Assembly (NCBI GenBank): GCA_903904815.1
Contig: CAIVDU010000011.1
Coordinates: 1-64,000, forward strand
Source: an uncultured Armatimonadota bacterium
Lineage (GTDB): Bacteria; Armatimonadota; Fimbriimonadia; Fimbriimonadales; Fimbriimonadaceae
Direction: 5' to 3'
DNA length: 64,000 nucleotides
In this document: one piece after another, positions 53,517 to 62,811 of the stretch
Position numbering within the stretch: position 1 is the stretch's first letter
Layout: each line of letters starts with the position of its first letter
The notes under the pieces: generated by a model
Told to the model about the DNA's origin: nothing
Databases searched by the model: none
What the model saw: the letters and a program-made list of their open reading frames with translations, nothing else
Program-made: the position numbers and the translations under genes

Positions 53517-55001
53517 TTAGTGGACCCCGGCCATGAGCCGCATCACGTTCTCTTGCCCCACTTCAGTGCCCTTAAGCTCACCCACCAAGTGGCCTTCTCG
53601 CATGACGAGAACCCGCGTCGAGAGGGCAAGCAGTTCGGGTAAGTCACTGGAAACAACGAGGACCGCCTTCCCTTCTTCGGCGAGACCACGGATCAGCGAA
53701 TGGATTTCCGCCTTGGCACCCACGTCGACCCCTCGTGTGGGCTCGTCAACGATGAGCAGGTCACTTTCGGCGGCAAGCCACTTGGCGATGACTAGCTTCT
53801 GTTGGTTTCCACCCGAAAGCCCAATGCTGGGAGCGTCAACGTTAGGCGCTTTCACGCGCATGCGGTCAAAAAACTTCTGGGCAACTGATCGCTCTTGCTC
53901 GTCGTCGATCCAAGTGAAATGGGCCACTCGATCCAGCGTCGGCAGGGACACATTTTCACGCGAATTCATGCTAAGGACGAGACCGTGGCGCTTTCGGTCT
54001 TCGGGAACGAGTCCGATTCCGAGTTGCATGGCCTGGATTGGGTCATCGACCCGAACTTCCTTGTTTTTGATGAAGATCTTGCCACTGACGCTGGAATCCA
54101 ATCCAAATAGCGCTTCCGTGATTTCGGTTCGACCTGCGCCCACTAGTCCCGCTAAGCCAACAATTTCACCGCGCCCTACATTGAATGAGACATCCAGGAA
54201 CTTTCCCGGGCTAGACAGATTCTCCACGCGCAAGAACTCGCCCGCTAGCTCGGCCTCGACATGATGAGACATGCTCTCGGCCAACTCGTGGCCTATCATC
54301 ATCTTCACGAGATCGTCTCGGGAAAGGCCCTCGACGGGGACCGTATCTACTAACTTGCCGTCGCGCAAGACCGTGATGTTGTCGCACACGGCAAAGATCT
54401 CTTCCAGGCGATGGGAGACGTAGATACACGTCACCCCTCTCTTCTTGAGGTCGTGAATCAACTCAAGAAGCTTGTCGGTTTCGGCCTGGGCAAGACTGCT
54501 GGTGGGTTCATCGAAGATGAGCACGCGTGCGCCTTGACCGATACCACCGGCAATCTGAACGAGCTGTTGCTTGGAGACCGGGAGTTCTCCAAGGATGAGG
54601 TTGGGATCGATTTTTGCCCCAATCGCATCAAGCCACTCGGTGGCCTGCCGATTCATGGCATCTCGATCCAACCAGACCCCTCGATTCGGCAGTCGCCCGA
54701 GACACAGGTTCTCAGCAACCGTCAGGTTCTCGGCGAAGAGCAACTCTTGGTGCACGATGGACACGCCAGCCGCCTGAGCGTCTAGCGGTCCTCGAAACTT
54801 CGCGGGTTGACCGTCGAAGGTGATCTGTCCTTCATCCGGCTCATAGATCCCGGCAAGGATTTTGCCAAGGGTCGACTTCCCTGCCCCGTTTTCCCCCATG
54901 AGGGCGTGGCAGGTCCCCGGCTCGATTTGGACACTCACGTCGGTGAGTGCCTGGACGCCGGGGAACCGTTTGGAGATATGAGATGCGGAAAGGATAGGCA
55001 A
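53517..55001 (-). CDS. Sugar ABC transporter ATP-binding protein (RbsA/MglA type)
   Basis: The 494-residue tandem-domain ATPase belongs to the carbohydrate-uptake-2 class. Domain 1 has Walker A GENGAGKST (about 36-44), a degenerate signature (LPVSKQQLVQIA) and Walker B VLIFDEPTSS. Domain 2 (about 255-494) has a degenerate Walker A (GLVGAGRTE), a good signature (LSGGNQQKLVIAKWL) and Walker B LLIVDEPTRG. This asymmetry is normal for RbsA-like proteins. It is 21 bp downstream of a cognate-looking binding lipoprotein. No permease gene (RbsC/MglC type) is next to them. Confidence 0.94.
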   Translation of the reverse strand: MPILSASHISKRFPGVQALTDVSVQIEPGTCHALMGENGAGKSTLGKILAGIYEPDEGQITFDGQPAKFRGPLDAQAAGVSIVHQELLFAENLTVAENLCLGRLPNRGVWLDRDAMNRQATEWLDAIGAKIDPNLILGELPVSKQQLVQIAGGIGQGARVLIFDEPTSSLAQAETDKLLELIHDLKKRGVTCIYVSHRLEEIFAVCDNITVLRDGKLVDTVPVEGLSRDDLVKMMIGHELAESMSHHVEAELAGEFLRVENLSSPGKFLDVSFNVGRGEIVGLAGLVGAGRTEITEALFGLDSSVSGKIFIKNKEVRVDDPIQAMQLGIGLVPEDRKRHGLVLSMNSRENVSLPTLDRVAHFTWIDDEQERSVAQKFFDRMRVKAPNVDAPSIGLSGGNQQKLVIAKWLAAESDLLIVDEPTRGVDVGAKAEIHSLIRGLAEEGKAVLVVSSDLPELLALSTRVLVMREGHLVGELKGTEVGQENVMRLMAGVH

Positions 55002-55022
55002 GGGATTCAGAGTGAGGGGTCG

Positions 55023-56093
55023 TTACTTCTTGAGCGCCAGATACTTTGGATCCACATCAGTGAAGCCCCAGGTCTTCAACTGCTGAGCCCAAGTGCCGAG
55101 GTTGTCCTTGGTCACCTTCGTGAGCTCCATCTTGTTGATGGCCGGCACATCCTTACCGTTGATCTTGTCGACGATGATGCTCACCGACTTGTATCCCCAA
55201 TCGTAGACCGGTTGGGCGAGAAGCACGGGGGCGATTCCCTTGTCCACGTACGGAAGCTCCGCGGCGAGCGCGTCGACCGAAACGATCTTGTATTTCGTCG
55301 GGTCAAGCGACAGCAGCGACTTGCTGAACAGGGGCCAGCCGCCAACCATGACCCAGGCATTGATTTCGGGGTGAGCGCCGTTGTCCTTGATGACTTCCTG
55401 GGTGGCGTCCTGTCCGGTTTCGAGGTGATTGAAGACGCCAACGATCTTGACGTTCTTGAACTTCTTCGCCTCTTCGATAACCGCCGCCGATCGCTTCTGA
55501 AGGTTCGGAGCGTTCTGATTGCCAGCGAGAATGGCAACGGTGAGCGGCGCATTCGGGCTGAGCGCTTCCATTTCGTCCATTAACTGCGTTCCGACCGCAG
55601 TGTCATCTGCGCCGAAGAACGTGAACCGCTTGGAAGCAGGATCATCGCTATCGAAAGTCATGACCGGCACGCCCTTGGCTACCGCATCGTTGATCGCGCC
55701 GGTGACCTTAGAGGCATCGCTACACGAGATCAACACGAAGTCAGCGCCGTCGTTTACGGCCTGAGCGATTCGCTGAGCTTGGACCTGACCGTCGGCGGTC
55801 GGAGGCGTAAGCCAGTCGATCTTGATGTTGATTCCATTTGCCTTACCGAGATCCAGCGCAGCTTGCTCGGCGCCATGCTGAGCAGCCTGGAAGACCGGGT
55901 TCGCCGATTCTTTGGCGATCATGGCGATCTTGTAATCTTTCTTCTTGGCCCCGGCCGCCGGGGTCGTTCCGGCGGTGCCGCCGGTGGTTGCGCCAGCGGT
56001 TGCACTCGCGCTCGAATTGTCGGTGGAGCTTCCGCATCCAGCTATAAACACGGTGGCGATGGCCGCCACACTTACCGTCTTCCAAAACAACAT
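55023..56093 (-). CDS. Sugar ABC transporter substrate-binding lipoprotein
   Basis: This 356-residue periplasmic-binding protein (Peripla_BP_4, ribose-binding type) has a lipoprotein signal with lipobox FIAGC, a Ser/Ala/Thr-rich linker (about 22-50), then the IAMIAKESANPVFQAAQHGAEQA domain, DGQVQAQRIAQAVNDGADFVLISCSD and GVPVMTFDSDDP. These are typical of binders of ribose, galactose and similar pyranoses. AGGAGG lies 10 nt before the ATG at 56093 but only 1 nt before the ATG at 56102, so the former is chosen. Together with the ATPase it should form a CUT2 importer; the permease must lie elsewhere or be lost. Confidence 0.93.
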   Translation of the reverse strand: MLFWKTVSVAAIATVFIAGCGSSTDNSSASATAGATTGGTAGTTPAAGAKKKDYKIAMIAKESANPVFQAAQHGAEQAALDLGKANGINIKIDWLTPPTADGQVQAQRIAQAVNDGADFVLISCSDASKVTGAINDAVAKGVPVMTFDSDDPASKRFTFFGADDTAVGTQLMDEMEALSPNAPLTVAILAGNQNAPNLQKRSAAVIEEAKKFKNVKIVGVFNHLETGQDATQEVIKDNGAHPEINAWVMVGGWPLFSKSLLSLDPTKYKIVSVDALAAELPYVDKGIAPVLLAQPVYDWGYKSVSIIVDKINGKDVPAINKMELTKVTKDNLGTWAQQLKTWGFTDVDPKYLALKK

Positions 56094-56126
56094 CGTCTTC
56101 ATTCCTCCTATCCTGCAGAGAGCATG

Positions 56127-57599
56127 TTAGCGCGAACCGGTAGGTACTTGCACCTTAATTCGTAGCCCGTTCGGGCTATCGGGTTCCAAACGGAAGAGTT
56201 GATACCTGTTCATATTGGGCATGACCTTGACCGACACAAGGACTTTCCCAGGCGCAGGACGCTCATATGGGACGTCTGCACCAATCAAAGTGATCAGCCA
56301 AACCCGCCCTGGAGCACTCGCAACTTCGGACCAGTGGTCAGTGTCGATGACGGTCCGGTTGAGATAAAGCAACGCCGAAGGCTCACTGGTCTGCTTCAGG
56401 TGAGGTTTCATCGTGCCTTTGTCTTTGGATTCTTTTCCGATCCCATACTCCGCCACGACATCGTTCGAACTGGCGTGGTCCCTCACATAACGCGCAATCT
56501 GATGCATCTCCCACTGACCGCTGGCGCGGTACCAGGCGATGAATACCGCGTTGGCAATCACACTCACCATCACCGTCCAGATGGCCATCTTGCGCATCGA
56601 GTAGTTTGAGAACTCCAACTCATCAGCGATCAAAAGGGCAAGCGCAGGACAAGCGGGCAAGATGTAGTGGACTAACTTTGCTCCACTTATGGTGAAGAAC
56701 ACGAAGATCACGAGCGCCCACGTCTTCAAGTAGAAAGCAAGCGGTTCTTTCCGACTGAATCTCCAGGCGTCGGGAATTCTAAACGACCAGGGTGGCATTC
56801 CGACGGCCAAAATGATCACGTAGAATAGCAGGCCGCCGATGCCAGTAACGGTGTGCGCCGCATCCCCGCCCGTAAACCGGCCGAAGTTCTGCTCAATCAG
56901 AAACTGCTGAACAAAGGTGTGCCCGTTGACCAGGTAAGCCGGAATGTACCAAGTCGCCACAATCGCTAGCAGGAACAGCGTCCCGATGGTCCATCCGCGC
57001 GTCATTCGCGGACGCAGTTCAGGGAATTTCCACGCGGTCACACCGGCGATCGGAACAAAAAGAAGCACACAGACCGGACCTTTGGCAAGGATTCCAAAGC
57101 CAAGCGAGACGGCGGTGACCCATCTCCATCGCCAATCGCCGACAATGGACTCCCAATAGGTCGTGAACGCGGCGGTAAGCGCGAGCACCAAAAGTGGGTC
57201 GGTGAGCATCATTCGCCCCGCTCCCACCACGATGAGGCTGCTTCCCATGACCAGAATGGCTCTCGTGGCCTGCCTCTGTCCTAGATGGCGTCGAGCAAAC
57301 CATCCAACGAGCGCGTAGGTGGCAAGGGTTGCGAGGATGCTCGGGAGTCTCGGCCCAATCATTTCGCCGAAAAGTGCGATACAAGGTTTGGCCGCCCAGT
57401 ACAGGAGGATCGGCTTTTCGAACCAGGGCTTCCCGTTGAAGTACGGAGTGATCCACTCGCCTCTCCGGTTCATCTCGGCGACGACGGCCGCGTAGTAGCC
57501 CTCATCGAGATCGAAGAGGCCATAAAGCCACCATCCTAAGAGCGGCAGGATCGATAGCCAGGCGAGCGAGAAACGAGACTGTTTTTCAGTCGACGCCAT
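56127..57599 (-). CDS. GT39/ArnT-like membrane glycosyltransferase
   Basis: The 490-residue polytopic protein (about 10-11 transmembrane helices) is of the PMT/ArnT superfamily, which uses lipid-linked sugars. The first periplasmic loop contains the acidic motif FDLDEGYYAAV (Asp30, Asp32, Glu33), followed by PYFNGKPWFEKPILLYW, which is typical of ArnT-like enzymes. The C-terminal ~130 residues are soluble. It overlaps the end of gmhA by 14 bp, so both probably contribute to envelope glycan synthesis. The exact acceptor (lipid A, protein or another glycan) is not determinable. Confidence 0.9.
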   Translation of the reverse strand: MASTEKQSRFSLAWLSILPLLGWWLYGLFDLDEGYYAAVVAEMNRRGEWITPYFNGKPWFEKPILLYWAAKPCIALFGEMIGPRLPSILATLATYALVGWFARRHLGQRQATRAILVMGSSLIVVGAGRMMLTDPLLVLALTAAFTTYWESIVGDWRWRWVTAVSLGFGILAKGPVCVLLFVPIAGVTAWKFPELRPRMTRGWTIGTLFLLAIVATWYIPAYLVNGHTFVQQFLIEQNFGRFTGGDAAHTVTGIGGLLFYVIILAVGMPPWSFRIPDAWRFSRKEPLAFYLKTWALVIFVFFTISGAKLVHYILPACPALALLIADELEFSNYSMRKMAIWTVMVSVIANAVFIAWYRASGQWEMHQIARYVRDHASSNDVVAEYGIGKESKDKGTMKPHLKQTSEPSALLYLNRTVIDTDHWSEVASAPGRVWLITLIGADVPYERPAPGKVLVSVKVMPNMNRYQLFRLEPDSPNGLRIKVQVPTGSR

Positions 57600-58176
57600 G
57601 CGACTCCCGCTTCATCTCGAGTTCCACTGCCTCGATGATGATGTGGAGGGCCATCATGTGGATCTCCTGGATTCGATCGGAGCCGTAACCGGGGGCGTGA
57701 AGATGAAGATCGCAAAGGTGAGCGAGCTTTCCACCACCCTTTCCTAACATGCCTATGACCGTGACCTGCTTTAATCGGGCTACTTCGGCTGCCTTGAGAA
57801 CATTAGGCGAGTTGCCGGAGGTCGAGAGAACGAGGAGAATATCTCCCGGCTTTCCAAGCGCCTGGACCTGCCTCGAAAAAACGTGCTCGAATCCGTAGTC
57901 GTTGGCGACGCAGGTCAAGTGCGTGGGATCACTCAGGGCGATGGCAGGATACGGCTCTCGGTCTTCCCGAAATCGCCCGGAAAACTCTTCGGCGAAGTGC
58001 ATCGCGTCGGCCATGCTGCCACCGTTCCCGCAGGAGAGGGCCTTGCCTCCCGACTTGAAGCAGTTGGCAATGCAGTCGACGATGGCCTTCATGGCGTCGA
58101 GGGTATTGGGGTCCGACACGAACTCCCTCAACACTTTTTCCGCTTCGCTGAGCGAAGCAGATAACCGGTCCTGCAT
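57586..58176 (-). CDS. gmhA: Phosphoheptose isomerase
   Basis: This 196-residue SIS-domain enzyme converts sedoheptulose 7-phosphate to D-glycero-D-manno-heptose 7-phosphate for LPS core or other heptose glycans. It has [51 protein letters not shown], the STSGNSPNV phosphate-binding loop and the [12 protein letters not shown] zinc-site helix, all in the order of E. coli GmhA. ATG at 58176 is chosen (a TTG lies 3 codons earlier); TACCTT lies 7 nt upstream, again leaderless-like. The enzyme supports a diderm envelope. Confidence 0.96.
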   Translation of the reverse strand: MQDRLSASLSEAEKVLREFVSDPNTLDAMKAIVDCIANCFKSGGKALSCGNGGSMADAMHFAEEFSGRFREDREPYPAIALSDPTHLTCVANDYGFEHVFSRQVQALGKPGDILLVLSTSGNSPNVLKAAEVARLKQVTVIGMLGKGGGKLAHLCDLHLHAPGYGSDRIQEIHMMALHIIIEAVELEMKRESHGVD

Positions 58177-58236
58177 ACAAGGCAAGGTACCCTGTCACGC
58201 ACCAGGTTCGTGCGTTTCGGCGTACGGAGTATTCGC

Positions 58237-58602
58237 ATGTCAGACGTGATTTCGACTCTCAAATACAACTCAGATGGCCTCATTCCTGCTGTCGTTCAAG
58301 ACTCCGAATCGGGCGAGGTACTCATGATGGCCTGGATGAACGAATCGTCCCTCAAGCAGACGATTGAGAGTGGGTTCGCGACTTACTGGAGCCGCTCTCG
58401 CCAAAAGTTTTGGGTGAAGGGCGAGTCCAGTGGCCACCTTCAGAAAGTCCAAAGCATCTCGATCGATTGCGATCTGGACACCCTCTTGCTTAAAGTTGTC
58501 CAGACCGGCGCCGCGTGCCACGAAAACTATCGATCGTGTTTCTTCCGCGACATCCAGAATGGCGAACTCACGGTGAACGACACCCCCCTGCTCGAAGGGT
58601 AA
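58237..58602 (+). CDS. hisI: Phosphoribosyl-AMP cyclohydrolase
   Basis: This 121-residue enzyme performs the third step of histidine biosynthesis. It has [21 protein letters not shown] at the N-terminus, [20 protein letters not shown], and the zinc/magnesium site [28 protein letters not shown] with its conserved cysteines and DxDxD-like acids. The separate HisE domain is absent, so it is the monofunctional form. An upstream in-frame start would add 9 residues; ATG 58237 gives the normal N-terminus. No other his genes are adjacent. Confidence 0.95.
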   Translation: MSDVISTLKYNSDGLIPAVVQDSESGEVLMMAWMNESSLKQTIESGFATYWSRSRQKFWVKGESSGHLQKVQSISIDCDLDTLLLKVVQTGAACHENYRSCFFRDIQNGELTVNDTPLLEG

Positions 58603-58614
58603 CCTTCCAACGAT

Positions 58615-59298
58615 ATGTCGGTACGCAAAGCGCTGATCGTTTGGGGCGGATGGGATGGCCATGAGCCCGAGAAAGTTGCCCACTTCTTCAAGTCACTCCT
58701 CGATGCAGAAGGGTTCAAGGTCGAACTAAGCGACTCTCTGGAAGCGTTCGCGGACCTCGAAAAGACCACTTCCGTGAGTCTGATCGTCCCGGTATACACG
58801 ATGAGCGAGATTACGTCCGAGCAGCGAACCGGAGTGACCACGGCCGTCGCGGAACACGGCGTTGGCCTTGCCGGTTGTCATGGCGGAATGTGCGACTCTT
58901 TCCGAACGGACACCGAATGGCAGTTCATGACCGGCGGCCAGTGGGTGGCACACCCCGGCAATGACGGTGTTCGCTACCGAATCAATATCAACGCGAAACG
59001 ACCGCACCCGATCACGGATGGGATTTGCGACTTCGACGTCGTCAGCGAGCAGTACTACCTCCACACAGATCCGGGCAACTACGTTCTGGCGACGACACGA
59101 TTTCCAACGGCAGGGGTAGATGGCCCCCATGTCGGTAACCCATGCGACATGCCCCAAATTTGGACGAAGACTTACGGCAAGGGTCGTGTGTTCTACAACG
59201 CTTTGGGCCACCACTGCGACATTCTAGAGGCGGAGTCACCTCGCGAAATCATGCGCAGAGGCTTCCTCTGGGCGGCCAAGGGCGTCGGACTTCCTTAG
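58615..59298 (+). CDS. ThuA-like (trehalose-utilisation/glutamine-amidotransferase-fold) protein
   Basis: The 227-residue protein has a ThuA/class I glutamine-amidotransferase-like fold. KALIVWGGWDGHEP starts the first strand, and GVGLAGCHGGMCDSFR carries the nucleophile-elbow-like region. QWVAHPGNDGVRYRINI, HPITDGICDF and the C-terminal GKGRVFYNALGHHCDILEAE are family signatures. ThuA proteins take part in disaccharide metabolism in some bacteria, but the activity is not settled. It lies 12 bp after hisI and is probably co-transcribed by proximity only. Confidence 0.9.
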   Translation: MSVRKALIVWGGWDGHEPEKVAHFFKSLLDAEGFKVELSDSLEAFADLEKTTSVSLIVPVYTMSEITSEQRTGVTTAVAEHGVGLAGCHGGMCDSFRTDTEWQFMTGGQWVAHPGNDGVRYRININAKRPHPITDGICDFDVVSEQYYLHTDPGNYVLATTRFPTAGVDGPHVGNPCDMPQIWTKTYGKGRVFYNALGHHCDILEAESPREIMRRGFLWAAKGVGLP

Positions 59299-59301
59299 CG
59301 T

Positions 59302-59475
59302 TTATTGTCCAGGGTGGTGGTTTTGGCGCGCCATTCTCTCAAAGTAGGGTGTCGTCCACTTGGCAAGATAGAACGTGCCGAAACCAAGAACCAGGCAAAA
59401 CAGCAGACAGCCAGCTCCGAGCATAGGAAGCAGTTTCTTGCCGGGAATGCCGGGGTCGGTTGCAGGGTTGTTCAC
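59302..59475 (-). CDS. Small single-helix membrane protein
   Basis: The 57-residue product is read from GTG 59475, with a CACAAT box and AGAAGG immediately upstream. A single transmembrane helix (about residues 14-37: KLLPMLGAGCLLFCLVLGFG) is followed by a basic/polar tail. It lies downstream of the histidine phosphatase gene on the same strand. A longer frame exists upstream but overlaps the phosphatase gene, so the short form is preferred. Function unknown. Confidence 0.55.
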   Translation of the reverse strand: MNNPATDPGIPGKKLLPMLGAGCLLFCLVLGFGTFYLAKWTTPYFERMARQNHHPGQ

Positions 59476-59492
59476 CCTTCTATTGTGACCGG

Positions 59493-60170
59493 TCAGGCGA
59501 TCACGGTGGAGCGAACGGCTCGCCATGGAATCGACTGAAGTTCCGTTTGTGCCGGGTAATCCAACCGCACGGAGGTGGACTCCTCTTCGAAACGGTATTG
59601 GAGCACGCAACAGTTCGCGTAGCGTCGAGGAGCGATCTCCCCTTCGATAAGATACTCAAAGGCGCCGATTCTGCCTCCATGAGTCACAAGCACCACCCTG
59701 CCCGCGGGATACTTGGCTCGAAGATCTCTTAAGAACGCCTCCGTGCTCGGAACGAGATCACGAATGCTTTCGGAGCCTGGGAATCTCGATCGCCAGTCGA
59801 GCTGATTGCAGCATCCCAAGTCAGAGAGATATTCCTGAACTGGGTAGGAGCAGGCTGAGTACGTTCCCCATTCTCTTTCTCGAAGCCGAATATCGGAGAA
59901 CGGAATGACTCCGAGGTGCAAATTCTGAGCGGTTTCGCGGGTTCTAAGATAGGGTGAAACGTAAGCCGCGTCGATCGGGCCGTCCTGTTCGGCAAGCCAT
60001 TTTCCGGCGAGCACCGCCTGCATGCGCCCTTTCTCGGTGAGGGGCCACTCTGGTTCTTCGGACAGTTCACAAAGTTGTAAGTCGAGCACTTCGGTCAGTC
60101 CTTGATGGGCGAGTTGGCAGGCTAAATTCCTAACCGATTCGCCATGGCGGACAATAAAGAGTTCGAGCAT
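59493..60170 (-). CDS. Histidine phosphatase family protein (phosphoglycerate-mutase-like)
   Basis: The 225-residue enzyme has the N-terminal nucleophile motif FIVRHGES (catalytic His), the LTEKGRMQA segment, the phosphate-binding Arg and VSPYLRTRETA, and a second catalytic histidine in VVLVTHGGRIG. Substrate (sugar phosphate, nucleotide or protein) unknown. The start at 60170 puts RHGES at the usual distance from the N-terminus; the longer frame overlaps the neighbouring gene's stop. It is 8 bp downstream of the 106-residue hypothetical gene. Confidence 0.9.
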   Translation of the reverse strand: MLELFIVRHGESVRNLACQLAHQGLTEVLDLQLCELSEEPEWPLTEKGRMQAVLAGKWLAEQDGPIDAAYVSPYLRTRETAQNLHLGVIPFSDIRLREREWGTYSACSYPVQEYLSDLGCCNQLDWRSRFPGSESIRDLVPSTEAFLRDLRAKYPAGRVVLVTHGGRIGAFEYLIEGEIAPRRYANCCVLQYRFEEESTSVRLDYPAQTELQSIPWRAVRSTVIA

Positions 60171-60178
60171 TATCTTTG

Positions 60179-60499
60179 TTATTTCGGATGAGCAATGAGC
60201 CAATCTTCAATGATTTGGGCTACCCATCGGCTTCTTTCCGTGCCTATACCGAGTTGATCTAGCGCTTCTGCTAGGTCTACGATGAGTTCGTTGAAGCGCC
60301 TTTCGTCGATCGGATCACTCAATGTGACATCCACGATCGATCCATTGCCACCCCAAACAGCAAAGCTGCTGATCTCTTGAGCAAAAACGGCGGGGTTGTC
60401 TTGGGCGGCGATGCCTCTTATATTGTCGGCGAATTCTTTGAGATCGTGAGAGCGCAACAGCGACTCCATCTCTTCAAGCGTTTGTAAGATCGACGACAT
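60179..60499 (-). CDS. Hypothetical small protein
   Basis: The 106-residue soluble, acidic protein has an N-terminal helical pair, a central VWGGNGSIVDVTLSDPIDERR segment and C-terminal helices. The 'GG-GS--D--L' centre resembles the small DUF6966-type domain, but the similarity is short and I do not assign a function. It is transcribed ahead of the histidine phosphatase gene. Confidence 0.65.
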   Translation of the reverse strand: MSSILQTLEEMESLLRSHDLKEFADNIRGIAAQDNPAVFAQEISSFAVWGGNGSIVDVTLSDPIDERRFNELIVDLAEALDQLGIGTERSRWVAQIIEDWLIAHPK

Positions 60500-60554
60500 C
60501 CTAACTTCTTAGACTCCAGTTACTGGTTTTAGTAGGGGTCGATAGGTCGATTGG

Positions 60555-60560
60555 TATACT
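60555..60560 (+). promoter_or_regulatory. Leaderless-type -10 box of the aminotransferase-rnc operon
   Basis: TGGTATACT has a near-consensus -10 (TATACT, 60555-60560), 10 nt before the GTG at 60571, with no ribosome binding site between. Confidence 0.5.
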
Positions 60561-60570
60561 TTCCATTACA

Positions 60571-61761
60571 GTGAACACCCTCAGCCTTTCGGCGCGCGCG
60601 GGCTTGTTGAAGCCCTCTCCTACCCTGGGAATCACCGCAAAAGCAAACGCCATGAAGGCCGAAGGCATCGACGTCGTTTCATTTGCGGCGGGTGAGCCAG
60701 ACTTCAACACCCCTGAAGCCGTGAACGAAGCGGCAATCGCGGCAATTCGGGCGGGATTTACCAAGTACACCCCAAGTGCAGGCACCCCCGACTTGAAGAA
60801 GTCGATCGTCGCCAAACTTGAGCGAGACAACGGCCTCAAATACACGCCCGAGCAAATCGTCGTGAGTTGTGGCGCTAAGCACTCGGTGTACAACACCATG
60901 CAGGTGTTGCTGGACCCGGGCGACGAAGTCATTCTGATCGCGCCGTACTGGATGACTTACGCCGAGCAAGTGATCCTGGCCGGCGGAGTTCCTCGCGTGG
61001 TTCACACGACGCTCGAGAGCGGTTTTGTTCCCACTTACGATCAGCTTCGAGAGGCGGTGACTCCCCGCACAAAGGCCATCATCGTCAATAGCCCAAGCAA
61101 CCCAACCGGCGCGGTATTTGGACACCAAACGCTGAAAGAGATTGCGACGCTCGCATTGCGACACGGGTTTTGGATTGTTTCGGATGAGATCTATGAGAGG
61201 CTGGTTTATGGCGACGCTAAGCAGGAGTCCATTGCTAGCCTTGGCGCCGAGGTCAGCGAACGAACGATCACGATCAACGGATGCTCTAAGTCATACGCGA
61301 TGACCGGTTGGCGCATCGGCTTCGCCGCCGCCCCCGTTCCGGTTGCTAAGGCGATGTCGAACTTTCAGGATCAGGTGACGAGCAACCCGACTTCATTCGC
61401 TCAGAAAGGCGCCATAGCGGCGTTCAACCTCCCACCCGATGAGGTTGAAGCGATGAGGCAGGAGTTTGAGGCTCGGCGAAATCTGGTTGTGTCACTGTTG
61501 AGGCAGATCCCCGGGCTCCGAGTTCCCGAACCGAAGGGCGCATTCTATGTCCTTCCGGATGCCTCGGCGCATATCACGGGTGATTTGAAGACGGATATCG
61601 ATTTGGCGGACTATCTCTTACAAGAGGCTAAGGTTGCAACAATTCCTGGCAGCGTGTTTGAAGGACCCGGTCATCTTAGGCTAAGCTACGCAGCGAGCCG
61701 AGCAGATATAGAAAAGGGGGTTGCGCGCATCGCAGAGGCCCTCGCTCGACGTAATGCATGA
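60571..61761 (+). CDS. Class I PLP-dependent aminotransferase (aspartate aminotransferase-like)
   Basis: The 396-residue fold-type I aminotransferase of the AspC I-gamma subgroup carries the PLP-binding Lys240 in TINGCSKSYAMTGWRIG. Other hallmarks are the substrate-side AAGEPDFNTP, SPSNPTG (PLP/ring contact) and SDEIYERLVY. Length and motifs fit aspartate/prephenate aminotransferases; the specific substrate is not resolvable. The start is a GTG with a -10 box 10 nt upstream. The last codon overlaps the rnc start by 4 nt. Confidence 0.94.
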   Translation: MNTLSLSARAGLLKPSPTLGITAKANAMKAEGIDVVSFAAGEPDFNTPEAVNEAAIAAIRAGFTKYTPSAGTPDLKKSIVAKLERDNGLKYTPEQIVVSCGAKHSVYNTMQVLLDPGDEVILIAPYWMTYAEQVILAGGVPRVVHTTLESGFVPTYDQLREAVTPRTKAIIVNSPSNPTGAVFGHQTLKEIATLALRHGFWIVSDEIYERLVYGDAKQESIASLGAEVSERTITINGCSKSYAMTGWRIGFAAAPVPVAKAMSNFQDQVTSNPTSFAQKGAIAAFNLPPDEVEAMRQEFEARRNLVVSLLRQIPGLRVPEPKGAFYVLPDASAHITGDLKTDIDLADYLLQEAKVATIPGSVFEGPGHLRLSYAASRADIEKGVARIAEALARRNA

Positions 61762-62459
61762 TTCCTAAGGCCATTCCGCTCCGAAACGAAGAGCTGTTCA
61801 AGCTTGCGATGCGGCACACTTCTGCCGCAAAGGACACCGTCGCGCACAGCTACGAGCGACTGGAGTTCTTCGGAGACTCGGTTCTTGGACTCGTGATTGC
61901 TCAGTATCTCTACGATCACCACCCGACTTGGGACCAGGGAATGCTTTCGAAAGCCAAGTCGAGCGTGGTGCAAGAGGCGCCCTTGGCTCAGGTTGCTCTA
62001 AAGCTTGGCCTCGAACATCATATCGAGTTGGGCGTGAGCGAAGAGGCCTCTGGTGGTCGACTCCGTCCGTCGATTCTTGCCGATGTGGTGGAAGCGGTGA
62101 TTGGGGGCGTCTACCTTGAGTCAGGACTCGAAGTCGCTCGCTGGTTCGTGCTCGAAATCCTGCACGAGTATCTGATGCGCGTCAGTGGCGGCGACGTCAA
62201 TCCCGACGACTATAAATCAAAGCTTCAAGAAGCTGCGCAGTCTTTGTGGAGGACCACGCCTCAGTACCGAGTTGCCAAGGAGACCGGAGTGGCCCACGAA
62301 AGACGCTTTCATGTCCAAGTCATCCTTATTGACGAGGTCATTGGCGAAGGGATTGGTAGGTCCAAGAAAGAGGCAGAGCAGTCAGCAGCCCAGGACGCCT
62401 TGGATATTATCGACCGAACTCGACGGGCGCGCGAAGACGCCCACGATCCGTTTGCCTGA
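61758..62459 (+). CDS. rnc: Ribonuclease III
   Basis: This 233-residue double-strand-specific RNase processes rRNA precursors and other structured RNAs. The catalytic signature ERLEFFGDSVLG is at 33-44, the second acidic cluster is in ILADVVEAVIGGVYLESG, and the C-terminal dsRNA-binding domain (about 158-225) has DYKSKLQEAAQSLW and IGRSKKEAEQSAAQDAL. It is translationally coupled to the aminotransferase gene. Length is normal. Confidence 0.97.
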   Translation: MIPKAIPLRNEELFKLAMRHTSAAKDTVAHSYERLEFFGDSVLGLVIAQYLYDHHPTWDQGMLSKAKSSVVQEAPLAQVALKLGLEHHIELGVSEEASGGRLRPSILADVVEAVIGGVYLESGLEVARWFVLEILHEYLMRVSGGDVNPDDYKSKLQEAAQSLWRTTPQYRVAKETGVAHERRFHVQVILIDEVIGEGIGRSKKEAEQSAAQDALDIIDRTRRAREDAHDPFA

Positions 62460-62811
62460 ACCTCTAGCCCCCTTTCCTGCCACTTTTCCGGGGAAATTCC
62501 CGTCATCAATTGAACCCAGAGGCGATCTGGTGCGTCAGATCCTTTCATAAGGATAGGGACTTCCCTAGGCTCCGTTGTGATTTTAACGCCACTTAAGCGG
62601 TTTAAGCGGCAAGACTAGGATTTTAGATGTCACCCGATGTCGGCCTCCGGTCCTACAGGGCAACCTCTTCTATTTCCTTATACAGTTTAAGGTTTTAATA
62701 CGATACGGACTATGTTTCGTATCTGTGTATTTTATGAAATATGCTGAGGCAGACAATTAGTTGCCCGGTAATTCACCGGTTTTGGCCCATAATGTGAGGA
62801 GTTTGACTTCA
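62460..62811. promoter_or_regulatory. 352-bp region upstream of the PEP-CTERM gene with several small inverted repeats
   Basis: No coding frame is convincing. It contains GATCTG...CAGATC (62524-62541, a weak hairpin after rnc), GATACG...CGTATC (62702-62723), and CCGGT...ACCGG followed by TTTT (62765-62783). The AT-rich stretch near 62680-62750 probably holds the promoter. GAGGAG lies 10 nt before the ATG at 62812. Confidence 0.45.
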
